Shown here piece by piece: positions 38,715 through 46,404 of a DNA stretch of 56,514 bases (position 1 is its first letter; each line of letters begins with the position of its first letter). The notes under the pieces were generated by a model. It did no database searches. It saw only the letters and a program-made list of their open reading frames with translations, and was not told the origin of the DNA. Source of the DNA: Micromonospora_J zhanjiangensis (GTDB lineage Bacteria > Actinomycetota > Actinomycetes > Mycobacteriales > Micromonosporaceae); contig NZ_JBHSBN010000034.1 of NCBI RefSeq assembly GCF_042650605.1, positions 1 to 56,514 of the forward strand, in the 5' to 3' direction. Both the position numbers and the translations under genes were made by a program.

Positions 38715-41700
38715 TCATCCGACCACGTCCGGCAGATCCCCCGGATCGGCGCCGGGCAGCCAGGTGAGCGTCTGACCGGCCAACCGGCGGAAGTCGGGAT
38801 CGGCGTCCTTCGCCGCGAGTTCGGTCAGCAGGGCGCGGACCTGGTCGTCCTCGCCGTACCGCGTCCCGAGCACCAGGACCGCGGCGGCGCGGACCGACCA
38901 GTCCTGGTCGTGCAGTCGGGTGACGAACAACTGGCGTACCTCGGTGTGCCCGGCGAGCCGCTCGCCGAGCACCCGCAGCACGTCCCGGCGGACCTGGACG
39001 TCGGAGTCGTGCTCGGCCTTGTGGATCAGCAACTCCCGGACGCTGCGGTCGGTGCCGAACCGGTCGCCGAGGATCCGTACCGCGGCGCTGCGGATGGTCG
39101 GGTCGGTGCTGTCGGCCCGGGCGACGAGGGCCTCGTACTGTTCGACGTCGGTGCCGAGATGGCTGGCCAGCGCGCCGGCGGCCTCGCGGACGAGTTCGGC
39201 GTCGGGGTCGACGCGCACCCGCTCCAGCAGCAGCTCCCGGACGCCGGGCCCGGCGTTGAACCGCGCCACCAGCATCCGCACCGCGGCCAACCGGACCCGG
39301 GCGTTGCTGTCGTCGTGCAACCGCCGGGCCAGCAGCCGGTGGGCCCGCTGCGGTGACCCGGCGCGACCGAGCACCGCGGTCGCCGCGTGCTCGAAGACCC
39401 GGGCGTCCGGGTCGCGGCGGGCCCGGTCCAGCAGTACGGCGTGCGCGTCCCCGTGCGCCTGCGCGTGCGGGATGAGCGCGGTCACCGCCGCCAACCGGAC
39501 GGCGGCGTCGTTGTCGGCGCGGGCGCGTTCGACGACCGCGGCCCGGATGTCCGGATCCGTGCCGACGCATTCGGCGAGGGCCCGCACCGCGGCCAGCCGG
39601 ACGTCGGCGGCGGGGTCCTGCCGGGACAGCTCGGTCAGCACGGCGCACACGTCCGGATCCATGCCCACCCGCTCGACCAGTGACCGGACCGCCGCCAGCC
39701 GGATCTCCGGGTTACCGTCGTCGCGGGCCAGCCCGGTCAGCGCCGCGCCGACCGCCGGATCGACCCCGACCTGCTCGGTGAGTGCCCGGGTGACGTCCAG
39801 CCGCAGGCCGGCGTCGCCGTCCCGACCGGCCGCGGCGATCAGCAGCCGCACCATCGGCTCGTCCCGAGCGAAGCACTGGATCAGGGTCTGCAGGGCGGCC
39901 CGCCGGGACGAGGGTTCCGGGTCCTCCCGGGCGCGCTTCTCCAGCAGCGCGCGCACCTCGGAGCCGTCGATGTCGGGCCGGCCGTCCGGACCGGACCGGT
40001 CGATCAGCGCCTGGGCCGCGGCGCGCAGCACCAGCGCGTCCCGGTCGTCGCGCAGCCGTTCGAGCAGCAGGTCGCGTACCACCGGGTCGTCGGACAGCCG
40101 TTCGCCGAGGACGCGCACCGCGGCCCGGCGCGGCACCGCCTCGGGATCCTGCCGGGCCCGGGTGGTCGGCACGTCGGAGTTCCGGCGGGCCCGGGTGATC
40201 AGCGCCTCGCGGACCTGGGCGTCGGCCGGGAAGCGGTCCACCAACGCGTACGCCGCGCTGCGCAGCACCTCGGCGTCCTGGTCGGTGCGGAGCCGGTCGA
40301 GCAGCAGGTCCCGCAGGTCCGGCTCGGCGCCGAGCCGCTCGCCGAGGGCCTGGACGGCGGCCCGGCGCACCGGCGGGTGAGTGTCGCCGCGGGCCCGCTC
40401 GCGGAGCAGTTCGGGCACGCCGGGCTCGTCCCGGAACCGCTCGCCCAGGGCCCGGACGGCGGTCAGTCGGACCCCCGGGTGCCCGTCCTGGGCGGCCCGT
40501 TCCACGAGCAGGTCGCGCACCCGGTGGTCGTCGCCGAACCGTTCGCCGAGGGCCTGCACCGCGGCGAGTCGTACCCCGGCGTGGAGGTCGTCCCGGGCCC
40601 GCTTGACCAGCCGGAGCCGGGCCCGGGTGGCGGCGGCCAGGTGCGCGTTGCTGTCCGCCACGGCCGTCGCCACCTGGGCCAGCTCGGCCAGCCCGGCGAC
40701 CGAGGCGTACGAGGCGGTGTTGGCGTCCATCGAACCGAGCACCTCGTCGAACAGGTCGTCGATGCGTTCGGCGGGGGCGGACAGCATGGCGGCGAGCCGG
40801 GCCGCGTACGTGGACACCGGGCTCCACACCACCCGGACACCCCGCCGGCGGTACCAGGACAGGTAGACCTCCCGCCCGGGCCAGTTCGGGCCGATCGCCT
40901 TGGCGGCCGGCAGGATCTCGTCCTCGATCAGCGCGGCGGTCTCCCGGTCGTCGATCGCCACGCAGTGCTCCAGCAGCAGGACCAGCCGCCGCAGCAGTGC
41001 CTCGGCCGGCGCGGCCACCGCGTGGATGTCGCGGACCTCGGCGAGGCACTGCACGGCCAGCGCCAGGTTCCACGGCGGGGGCGCGAAGCCGGCCGGTGGC
41101 CAGGGCTGGTTGACCTCGGCGGTCAGCAGTTCGATCACCTTCGCCGTGTGCCGGGCGTGCATCGCCCCGGCCAGCAGCCGGAGCACCTCCCGCCAGGACA
41201 CGTCGGCCCAGTGCCGGCGGTACAGGTCGGTGATCTCGTCGAAGGTGAGCACCTGGTCGTGCTGGAACCGGGTCAGGATCGCGTCGGCGCAGAAGAACTC
41301 GAGGAAGGTGCGGTGCACGAAGCCGTGCACGTGCGGGCCGTACCGGCTAAGGATGAAGTTGCGCTCGCGGAACTGCCCGATCATCGACAGCGCGACGGCC
41401 CGGGCGGTGGCCGGGTCGCGCTGGTAGCGCTCCATCAGGTACTGCTCGAAGACCTCGCTCAGTTCCTCGGTCGGTACGTAGTTGACGGTCAGTCCGCGTT
41501 CGTTGGCCTGCATCCGGTAGGCGAGCCGGCGCAGCAACTCCTTCTTGTCCTCGGTGTCGAGGAAGGCCAGTTGGGTGTTGTTGTGCTTGCGCAGGTGCCG
41601 GTTCACGTCCCAGTGCTCGACCAGCACCGTCGCGGCGTGGTCGTAGAGGCGCCACCGTTCCTGCGGCAACGCCTGGTGGTTGCCGATGATCGCCAGGATG

Positions 41701-43121
41701 GTCAGCAGCAGCGGGTTGCCGGCCAGTTCCCGGATCGCGTACGAGTGCCGCATCGCGTCCAGCAGTCGGGCCCGCCCCTGCTCCGCCTCGGCCGGGTGAC
41801 CCGGCCGGGCCGACCGGTACCAGCCGGCCAGGAAGTCACCGGCCTGCTGGTCGTCCAGGTCCTGCAGGGTGAAGTGGTCGAACCCGGCGTCGGTCAGGAT
41901 CCTGCGCGCGTAGCCGATGGTCCGGGAGGTGACCACCACCCGGGCCTGCGGGAAGTCGGCCGCGAAGTTGACGATCTCGCAGGCCACGTCCTCGCGCTGG
42001 CGCGGGTCGAAGACCTCGTCCAGTCCGTCGAAGATCGCGACGACCCGGCCCGCGGTGAGCTGTCGCAGCAGCGCCGCCCGCTCCACCCCCAGCCCGTCGG
42101 AGGCGGCGTGCCGGTCCAGGTAGTCCAGGAACCCCGCGCACCGGCCGTCGGCCACGGCGGTGACGTACGACCGCAGCTCGATCAGCAGGGGCAGGTGGTC
42201 GGCCAGGTGGGCGAGCCGCTCGTGCGGCCGGTCCTCGGTGAGGGACAGCGCCAGGTGCCGGGCGATTGTCGACTTGCCCGAACCCGGGTCGCCGAGCAGC
42301 ACGACCGTCCGGCGCTCCGGATCGGTCAGCACGTCGAAGACCCGCTGCAGCGGTTTCGCCCGGTACGACTCGTTCAGCTGCACCAGCTCCGCCGGGTCCA
42401 CCTCGTCCGGCACGTCGTCGCTGCCGATCGCGCCGTGCGCCTGCATCCGGCGCCGCCACTCCCGGGGCAGCTCGGCCGGCGGCGGGTCCTCCCGTACGGA
42501 CGGCTCCACGAAGACCGAACCGAGTTCGATCTGCAGGTACTCGTCGTTCGGGGCGGGCGTCAGCGCGTCCAGGTCCAGCATCCCGTAGTGCTGGCGCAGC
42601 CGGCCGAAGTAGTGCTTGATGGTGTCGCTGAACGGCTGCGGGAGCGGGGCCGGGCGGAGGTTCTCGGCCAGGTACATGGCGACCGCGGCGGTCACCCGGG
42701 CGGCGAGGTCGGTCGGGTCGGCGAAGATGCTGCAGGTGTGCCGGGCGGCCAACTCGGCCCGCAGGGACTCGATCCGGTCGGCGTCCACGCCCCGGTCGAC
42801 GGAGCTGCGCGGCCAGGGGGCGTCCTCGTCGAGCAGGAAGATCAGGCAGTGCTTGCCGTCGGCCAACGCGCGCCGGTACTCCAACTCGGTGATCGACTTG
42901 TCGTATCCGGCCGGCACGAAACCGTACCGCCACGCGAATATTCCGACGTAGACATCGCATTCTGAAACATCCGCAAGGCATCGTTCCAGCGGGCGTCTAT
43001 CCTCGGCGACATAGGATTCCATCGCCACGTCATCGACCCGTAACCGGCGCAGCGCGAGCTGCACGGCGGCGCGACATTCCTGGAGATCCCGGAATGTGGC
43101 CGATACGTAGACCTTGGTCAC
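38715..43121 (-). CDS. DUF4062 - NACHT - HEAT-repeat STAND protein
   Basis: The product has 1468 residues. Residues 1-155 are a DUF4062 domain (KVYVSATFRDLQECR, CDVYVGIFAWRYGFVP, SITELEYRRAL), a TIR/SLOG-like fold found at the front of predicted effectors. A NACHT NTPase follows, with Walker A GDPGSGKST (277-285), Walker B IFDGLDEV (363-370) and VVVTSR. From about 835 to the end come roughly 20 HEAT-like repeats of about 31 residues (VRLAAVRALxER...DPxVRxLLxxRARxD). This is an NLR-like signal-sensing architecture, common in bacterial immunity. GTG 43121 has GAGGAG 5 bases upstream; longer starts lack a ribosome site. Confidence 0.88.
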   Translation of the reverse strand: MTKVYVSATFRDLQECRAAVQLALRRLRVDDVAMESYVAEDRRPLERCLADVSECDVYVGIFAWRYGFVPAGYDKSITELEYRRALADGKHCLIFLLDEDAPWPRSSVDRGVDADRIESLRAELAARHTCSIFADPTDLAARVTAAVAMYLAENLRPAPLPQPFSDTIKHYFGRLRQHYGMLDLDALTPAPNDEYLQIELGSVFVEPSVREDPPPAELPREWRRRMQAHGAIGSDDVPDEVDPAELVQLNESYRAKPLQRVFDVLTDPERRTVVLLGDPGSGKSTIARHLALSLTEDRPHERLAHLADHLPLLIELRSYVTAVADGRCAGFLDYLDRHAASDGLGVERAALLRQLTAGRVVAIFDGLDEVFDPRQREDVACEIVNFAADFPQARVVVTSRTIGYARRILTDAGFDHFTLQDLDDQQAGDFLAGWYRSARPGHPAEAEQGRARLLDAMRHSYAIRELAGNPLLLTILAIIGNHQALPQERWRLYDHAATVLVEHWDVNRHLRKHNNTQLAFLDTEDKKELLRRLAYRMQANERGLTVNYVPTEELSEVFEQYLMERYQRDPATARAVALSMIGQFRERNFILSRYGPHVHGFVHRTFLEFFCADAILTRFQHDQVLTFDEITDLYRRHWADVSWREVLRLLAGAMHARHTAKVIELLTAEVNQPWPPAGFAPPPWNLALAVQCLAEVRDIHAVAAPAEALLRRLVLLLEHCVAIDDRETAALIEDEILPAAKAIGPNWPGREVYLSWYRRRGVRVVWSPVSTYAARLAAMLSAPAERIDDLFDEVLGSMDANTASYASVAGLAELAQVATAVADSNAHLAAATRARLRLVKRARDDLHAGVRLAAVQALGERFGDDHRVRDLLVERAAQDGHPGVRLTAVRALGERFRDEPGVPELLRERARGDTHPPVRRAAVQALGERLGAEPDLRDLLLDRLRTDQDAEVLRSAAYALVDRFPADAQVREALITRARRNSDVPTTRARQDPEAVPRRAAVRVLGERLSDDPVVRDLLLERLRDDRDALVLRAAAQALIDRSGPDGRPDIDGSEVRALLEKRAREDPEPSSRRAALQTLIQCFARDEPMVRLLIAAAGRDGDAGLRLDVTRALTEQVGVDPAVGAALTGLARDDGNPEIRLAAVRSLVERVGMDPDVCAVLTELSRQDPAADVRLAAVRALAECVGTDPDIRAAVVERARADNDAAVRLAAVTALIPHAQAHGDAHAVLLDRARRDPDARVFEHAATAVLGRAGSPQRAHRLLARRLHDDSNARVRLAAVRMLVARFNAGPGVRELLLERVRVDPDAELVREAAGALASHLGTDVEQYEALVARADSTDPTIRSAAVRILGDRFGTDRSVRELLIHKAEHDSDVQVRRDVLRVLGERLAGHTEVRQLFVTRLHDQDWSVRAAAVLVLGTRYGEDDQVRALLTELAAKDADPDFRRLAGQTLTWLPGADPGDLPDVVG

Positions 43122-43369
43122 GGCGGCTCCTCGCGGCGTGAGCGGCACGTGGCGCAACCGTACCAATGGGATGCAAGAATTGATGTCGTCCATTGACCCG
43201 ATCGGGCTCGCCGAGCGGGTCACCTTCCACCGCCGGTCCGCCGTGGTCGATGACTCAACGGGTGTCGGTTTGCGCTGCCCCATGATGATGAGATGAAATC
43301 GTCGGATCGGCGTGGTTGCCTGTCAGGCGCCCACCGGCGGTGGAGTTCGACGTTGCGGGAGGCGCCGCC

Positions 43370-44302
43370 ATGCTGACCTTGGGTGAGGTCCACACCGGAT
43401 TGCTGCAGAACTCGACCTCACTTTCCCTGGACCGCACCGCCGACCTGCTCGACCTGTTGGTGGGCCAGCGGGTCCGACGGTCCGAGCGACCGATCGCGTA
43501 CGCCGTGTCGCCGGACGAGATGACCGGCGTCGACTGCCGGCTGCCGACCGCCTCGGGTCGGGCCAACCGCGGCGTGGGCACCGTCGTCTCGCACGCCGCC
43601 GTGACCGGTGGGCACGTGCTGCAGGGATCCACCTACACCCGGGTCGACCGGGCCCCGAGCAACCGCCGACTGGCCTGGTCGCACTACCTGTCCCGACCGG
43701 GCCAGGTGGAGACCATCGGCAAGGTCGACGCCCGGGACGTGTGCCAGGGCTTCCTCGGCCCCGCGCCGCAGAGCCAGACGCTCAACCTCGGCGCGATCAG
43801 CGCCCGGGTGGTGGACGGGGTGCAACGCTCACCGCTGCTCGACCGGCGACCGCCGTTCCGGACCCGGCGGACCAAGCTGCGCTGGTCCGTCCTGCCGGCA
43901 CCGGACGAGACGGCGGAGCCGCGCGGCACCTTCCGGGTCGAGTCGGACACCCTGCGCACCCTCGAACTGACCGCACCGGCCGGTGACGTACAGGCAATCG
44001 TGGAGCTGTGCGAGGACCTGGCCCTGCACGACTGGCTGCTCACCACCCTGCTGTCGCTGATGGAGGCGAGCCTGACCGGCACCGGCACCCGGGCGCAGAA
44101 GGTGCACCGGCTGCGTCCGGCGATCGACTGCCTGCTGCACCTGTGGATGCCCGCGGCCCGGCTGGACGAGTCGGTGCTCTCGGTGTGGCAGGCGCTGGAA
44201 CGCCGGCCCGGGTTCACCCGGCAGTGGCAGTCGTCCGTCGACCGGATCCGCGACCAGGTCACCCTCAGCACCATCGCCCTGCTGGAGGCCCCGGTCCGCT
44301 GA
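43370..44302 (+). CDS. SCO2521-family protein of unknown function
   Basis: The product has 310 residues and begins LTLGEVHTGLLQNSTSLSL, continuing with RVRRSERPIAYAVSPDEMTGVDC and GTVVSHAAVTGGHVLQGSTYTRV, characteristic of the SCO2521 family. There is no signal peptide, membrane helix or familiar catalytic motif. ATG 43370 follows GGGAGG with a 7-base gap. In Streptomyces coelicolor the homologue is next to SCO2522-SCO2525; here the NACHT-HEAT gene separates it from the other members and no SCO2525-type methyltransferase is present. Confidence 0.75.
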   Translation: MLTLGEVHTGLLQNSTSLSLDRTADLLDLLVGQRVRRSERPIAYAVSPDEMTGVDCRLPTASGRANRGVGTVVSHAAVTGGHVLQGSTYTRVDRAPSNRRLAWSHYLSRPGQVETIGKVDARDVCQGFLGPAPQSQTLNLGAISARVVDGVQRSPLLDRRPPFRTRRTKLRWSVLPAPDETAEPRGTFRVESDTLRTLELTAPAGDVQAIVELCEDLALHDWLLTTLLSLMEASLTGTGTRAQKVHRLRPAIDCLLHLWMPAARLDESVLSVWQALERRPGFTRQWQSSVDRIRDQVTLSTIALLEAPVR

Positions 44303-44324
44303 CCGCTGGCCCGCCCGGGGGCCG

Positions 44325-44699
44325 TCAGGCGGTCCCGACCGCCAGCGTCGTTCCGGGTACGGCCAGCCGTACCGCGTCGGCCGTCACCTCGCTGATCTGG
44401 TCGGCCTCGACGTAGCAATCGGGCCCGGACCGGTCGCCGGTGAGCCTGAGGTAGCCGGTGCGCAGCAGCCGGGCGGCCAGGTCGGCCGGGACGGCCGGCT
44501 CGTCGCCCTCCTCGGTGTGCGGGACCTTCCCGGCGAGTACGCCGTCGCCGTCCGACGGTTCCTGCGCGACGACCGCGTTCGGGTCGCCCGACCGGACGGC
44601 GGTCACGGTGCCGACCTCGGCGCCGGTCGCGTCGATCACCCGCATGCCGGGGGCGATCCGGTCGAGGAGGACAGGGCCGTTCGGGACGTCTGGCTGCAT
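44325..44699 (-). CDS. PRC-barrel-like small protein
   Basis: The product has 124 residues with a PRC-barrel/DUF2171-like pattern: IAPGMRVIDATGAEVGTVTAVR at the start and GPDCYVEADQISEVTADAVRLAV later. Such beta-barrel domains bind RNA or proteins or act as structural modules. Start ATG 44699 follows no strong ribosome site. It lies 29 bases downstream of the LexA-box gene on the same strand and may share its transcript. Confidence 0.6.
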   Translation of the reverse strand: MQPDVPNGPVLLDRIAPGMRVIDATGAEVGTVTAVRSGDPNAVVAQEPSDGDGVLAGKVPHTEEGDEPAVPADLAARLLRTGYLRLTGDRSGPDCYVEADQISEVTADAVRLAVPGTTLAVGTA

Positions 44700-44728
44700 A
44701 TCGGGCCGGTTCCCGGAACCGGTCGGCG

Positions 44729-44968
44729 CTAAACGCGGCCACCGGGCGACCCACCGGACAACTCCCGCCAGTTGTCCGGGCCGGTGAGCAGGGCGCGCAC
44801 CGCGTCGTAGGCGGCGTCCTCGGTGTCGTACTCGGCGAACCGGGAGATCCCCTCGGCGCCGCCGGTCCGTCGCTCCACGTGCCAGCGGTCGCCGTCGGCG
44901 CGCAGGAAGACGTCCCGCCGGGCGAGTCGCCCCCACTTGCCGTTCCACCAGTGTTTGCGCTGCTCCAT
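44729..44968 (-). CDS. small protein behind a LexA box
   Basis: The product has 79 residues, basic and Trp-rich (MEQRKHWWNGKWGRLARRDVFLRADGDRWHVERR...YDTEDAAYDAVRALL). No family function is known to me. The interest is the perfect LexA/SOS box ending 12 bases before its ATG, which predicts DNA-damage induction. The basic Trp-rich start could bind nucleic acid, but this is inference. Confidence 0.65.
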   Translation of the reverse strand: MEQRKHWWNGKWGRLARRDVFLRADGDRWHVERRTGGAEGISRFAEYDTEDAAYDAVRALLTGPDNWRELSGGSPGGRV

Positions 44969-44980
44969 GCCGGGACTCTA

Positions 44981-44996
44981 TCGAACATACGTTCGA
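44981..44996 (-). promoter_or_regulatory. perfect LexA (SOS) box
   Basis: TCGAAC-ATAC-GTTCGA matches the actinobacterial LexA consensus TCGAAC-N4-GTTCGA exactly. It is placed 12 bases upstream of the small gene starting at 44968. Confidence 0.9.
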
Positions 44997-45087
44997 TGAT
45001 GGATGCCCACCGGTGGACCGGCGACGGCCGTCGATCCGCCGGTGGTCGGCGGGATCGACGGCCGTCGGGCGTTCCGATCGGTACGCC

Positions 45088-45175
45088 CCGAGGGGGTCGG
45101 CGCGGGCCGGTCGGCCCGTGCCGAGGGGGTCGGCGCGGGCCGGGGCTCAGCGGGTCCGGGCTCAGCGGGTCCGGG
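45088..45175. repeat. two nested direct repeats at mscL 3' end
   Basis: A 23-bp unit (CCGAGGGGGTCGGCGCGGGC...) occurs at 45088-45110 and 45121-45143. Immediately after it CTCAGCGGGTCCGGG is repeated in tandem at 45146-45160 and 45161-45175; the second copy contains the mscL stop codon. Confidence 0.85.
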
Positions 45176-45632
45176 GGTCGGTGCCGCGCGGGTACTCCTG
45201 GCCGGTCAGCCGGTCCAGCGCGCCGCGGTGCTGTTCCGGTACCCGGCCGGCGCCGGCGACCAGCGCGTCCCGGATCTCGGTGAGCAGCTTGACCTCCTCG
45301 CTGGGCGCCGCGGGCGGCGGCTCCTCGCCCCGCTTACGCCGCTCGGCCAGCTTGTTCATCGGGTACACGACCAGGAAGTAGAGCACCGCCGCGGTCAGCA
45401 GAAAGGTGATCAAGGCGTTGAGGAACGCGCCCCAATCCACGTAGTTGTCGGTGCCCAGCTTGATCCGCCCCCCGACGTGGTTGCCGTCGGCCCCGACGAG
45501 CTTGATGACCGGCTGCAGAAACGCATTCGTGAACGCGGTGACCACTGTCGTGAACGCGGCGCCGATGACGATGCCGACCGCGAGGTCGACGACGTTGCCG
45601 CGCATGATGAAGTCTTTGAAGCCCTTGAGCAT
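45162..45632 (-). CDS. mscL: large-conductance mechanosensitive channel MscL
   Basis: The product has 156 residues. The N-terminus MLKGFKDFIMRGNVVDLAVGIVIGAAFTTVVTAF gives the amphipathic S1 helix and the pore-lining first membrane helix. A loop (about 45-65) and the second helix (ALITFLLTAAVLYFLVV) follow, then a charged cytoplasmic helix. It is an emergency valve that opens under membrane tension on osmotic downshift. The C-terminal tail (about 115-156) is longer than in E. coli MscL, as in other actinobacteria. Confidence 0.95.
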   Translation of the reverse strand: MLKGFKDFIMRGNVVDLAVGIVIGAAFTTVVTAFTNAFLQPVIKLVGADGNHVGGRIKLGTDNYVDWGAFLNALITFLLTAAVLYFLVVYPMNKLAERRKRGEEPPPAAPSEEVKLLTEIRDALVAGAGRVPEQHRGALDRLTGQEYPRGTDPRTR

Positions 45633-45670
45633 TCGTCCTCCAGCGATGTCCGGGTTGTTACCGCGGCACC

Positions 45671-46354
45671 CTATTCCCCGGAGGTCGACTCCAGAAAAGT
45701 ACCGGCCTCGTCGGCCGCCCGGGCCGGGTCGCCGGCCCGGATCGCCGCGATCAGGCGGGTGTGGTCGACGTACCGGTCGGGCCGCAGGTCACCGCCGACC
45801 GCCTGGGCCACGGTGGCCCGCATGGCGGTGCCGACCGAGGCGTACAACTCGGCCAGCATGGCGTTGTGCGCGGCCGCGACGATCGTGCTGTGCAGGACCG
45901 CGTCGGCCTCGACGAAGTCGGCGGCCCGGCCGGACCGCCAGGCGGCCTCCCGGTCGGCGAGCGCGCGGTCCAGCGCCGCCAGGTCCGCGGGCGTACGCCG
46001 GGCGGCCGCCAGCCGGGCGGCCTCCACCTCGAACGCCCGCCGGACCTCGACCACCTCGGCCAGCCGGGCGGCCGGGAACTGCCGGGCGACGGCGCCCGCG
46101 AGTTCGTCCGTGGAGATCACGTACGTGCCGGAGCCCTGCCGGCACTCCAGCACCCCGGCGTGCACCAGCGCGCGGACCGCCTCGCGGACCGTGTTGCGGC
46201 CCACGCCGAGCGCCTCGACCAACTGCGGCTCGGTGGGAATCTTGCTGCCGAGCGGCCAGGAGCCGTCCTCGATCGCGGCCCGGAGCCGGTCGATGGTCTG
46301 CCGGATGCGGGTCCGCCGTGGCGCGGCCGGCGCGGAATCGAAGGCCGGTGTCAT
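45671..46354 (-). CDS. FadR-subfamily GntR regulator
   Basis: The product has 227 residues: a GntR winged helix (about 15-80: LRAAIEDGSWPLGSKIPTEPQLVEALGVGRNTVREAVRALVHAGVLECRQGSGTYV) and a C-terminal FCD ligand domain (about 95-220) with the metal/ligand His and Asp residues (VEADAVLHSTIVAAAHN). It is divergent from the MFS exporter gene across 50 bases. A palindrome in that gap suggests that it represses both. Confidence 0.9.
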   Translation of the reverse strand: MTPAFDSAPAAPRRTRIRQTIDRLRAAIEDGSWPLGSKIPTEPQLVEALGVGRNTVREAVRALVHAGVLECRQGSGTYVISTDELAGAVARQFPAARLAEVVEVRRAFEVEAARLAAARRTPADLAALDRALADREAAWRSGRAADFVEADAVLHSTIVAAAHNAMLAELYASVGTAMRATVAQAVGGDLRPDRYVDHTRLIAAIRAGDPARAADEAGTFLESTSGE

Positions 46355-46375
46355 CCGTTACACCACCCGTCCGGA

Positions 46376-46390
46376 AATCATCCCATGATT
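46376..46390. promoter_or_regulatory. candidate FadR/GntR operator
   Basis: AATCAT-CCC-ATGATT is a perfect 15-bp palindrome in the 50-base gap between the divergent regulator and exporter genes. Confidence 0.55.
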
Positions 46391-46404
46391 GTAGGGTCGA
46401 CGAC

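Noticed and set aside
39000..40600. Possible tandem DNA repeat array or VNTR
   Set aside because: The approximately 93-bp periodicity is explained by the HEAT repeats of the encoded protein.
40377..42965. Plus-strand frame of about 862 codons opposite the NACHT-HEAT gene
   Set aside because: Low-complexity Gly/Val/Gln/Arg composition without motifs; the minus frame encodes intact NACHT and HEAT signatures.
43121..43283. N-terminal extension of the NACHT protein
   Set aside because: The extra residues lack similarity, and the GAGGAG site supports the GTG at 43121 immediately before the DUF4062 domain.
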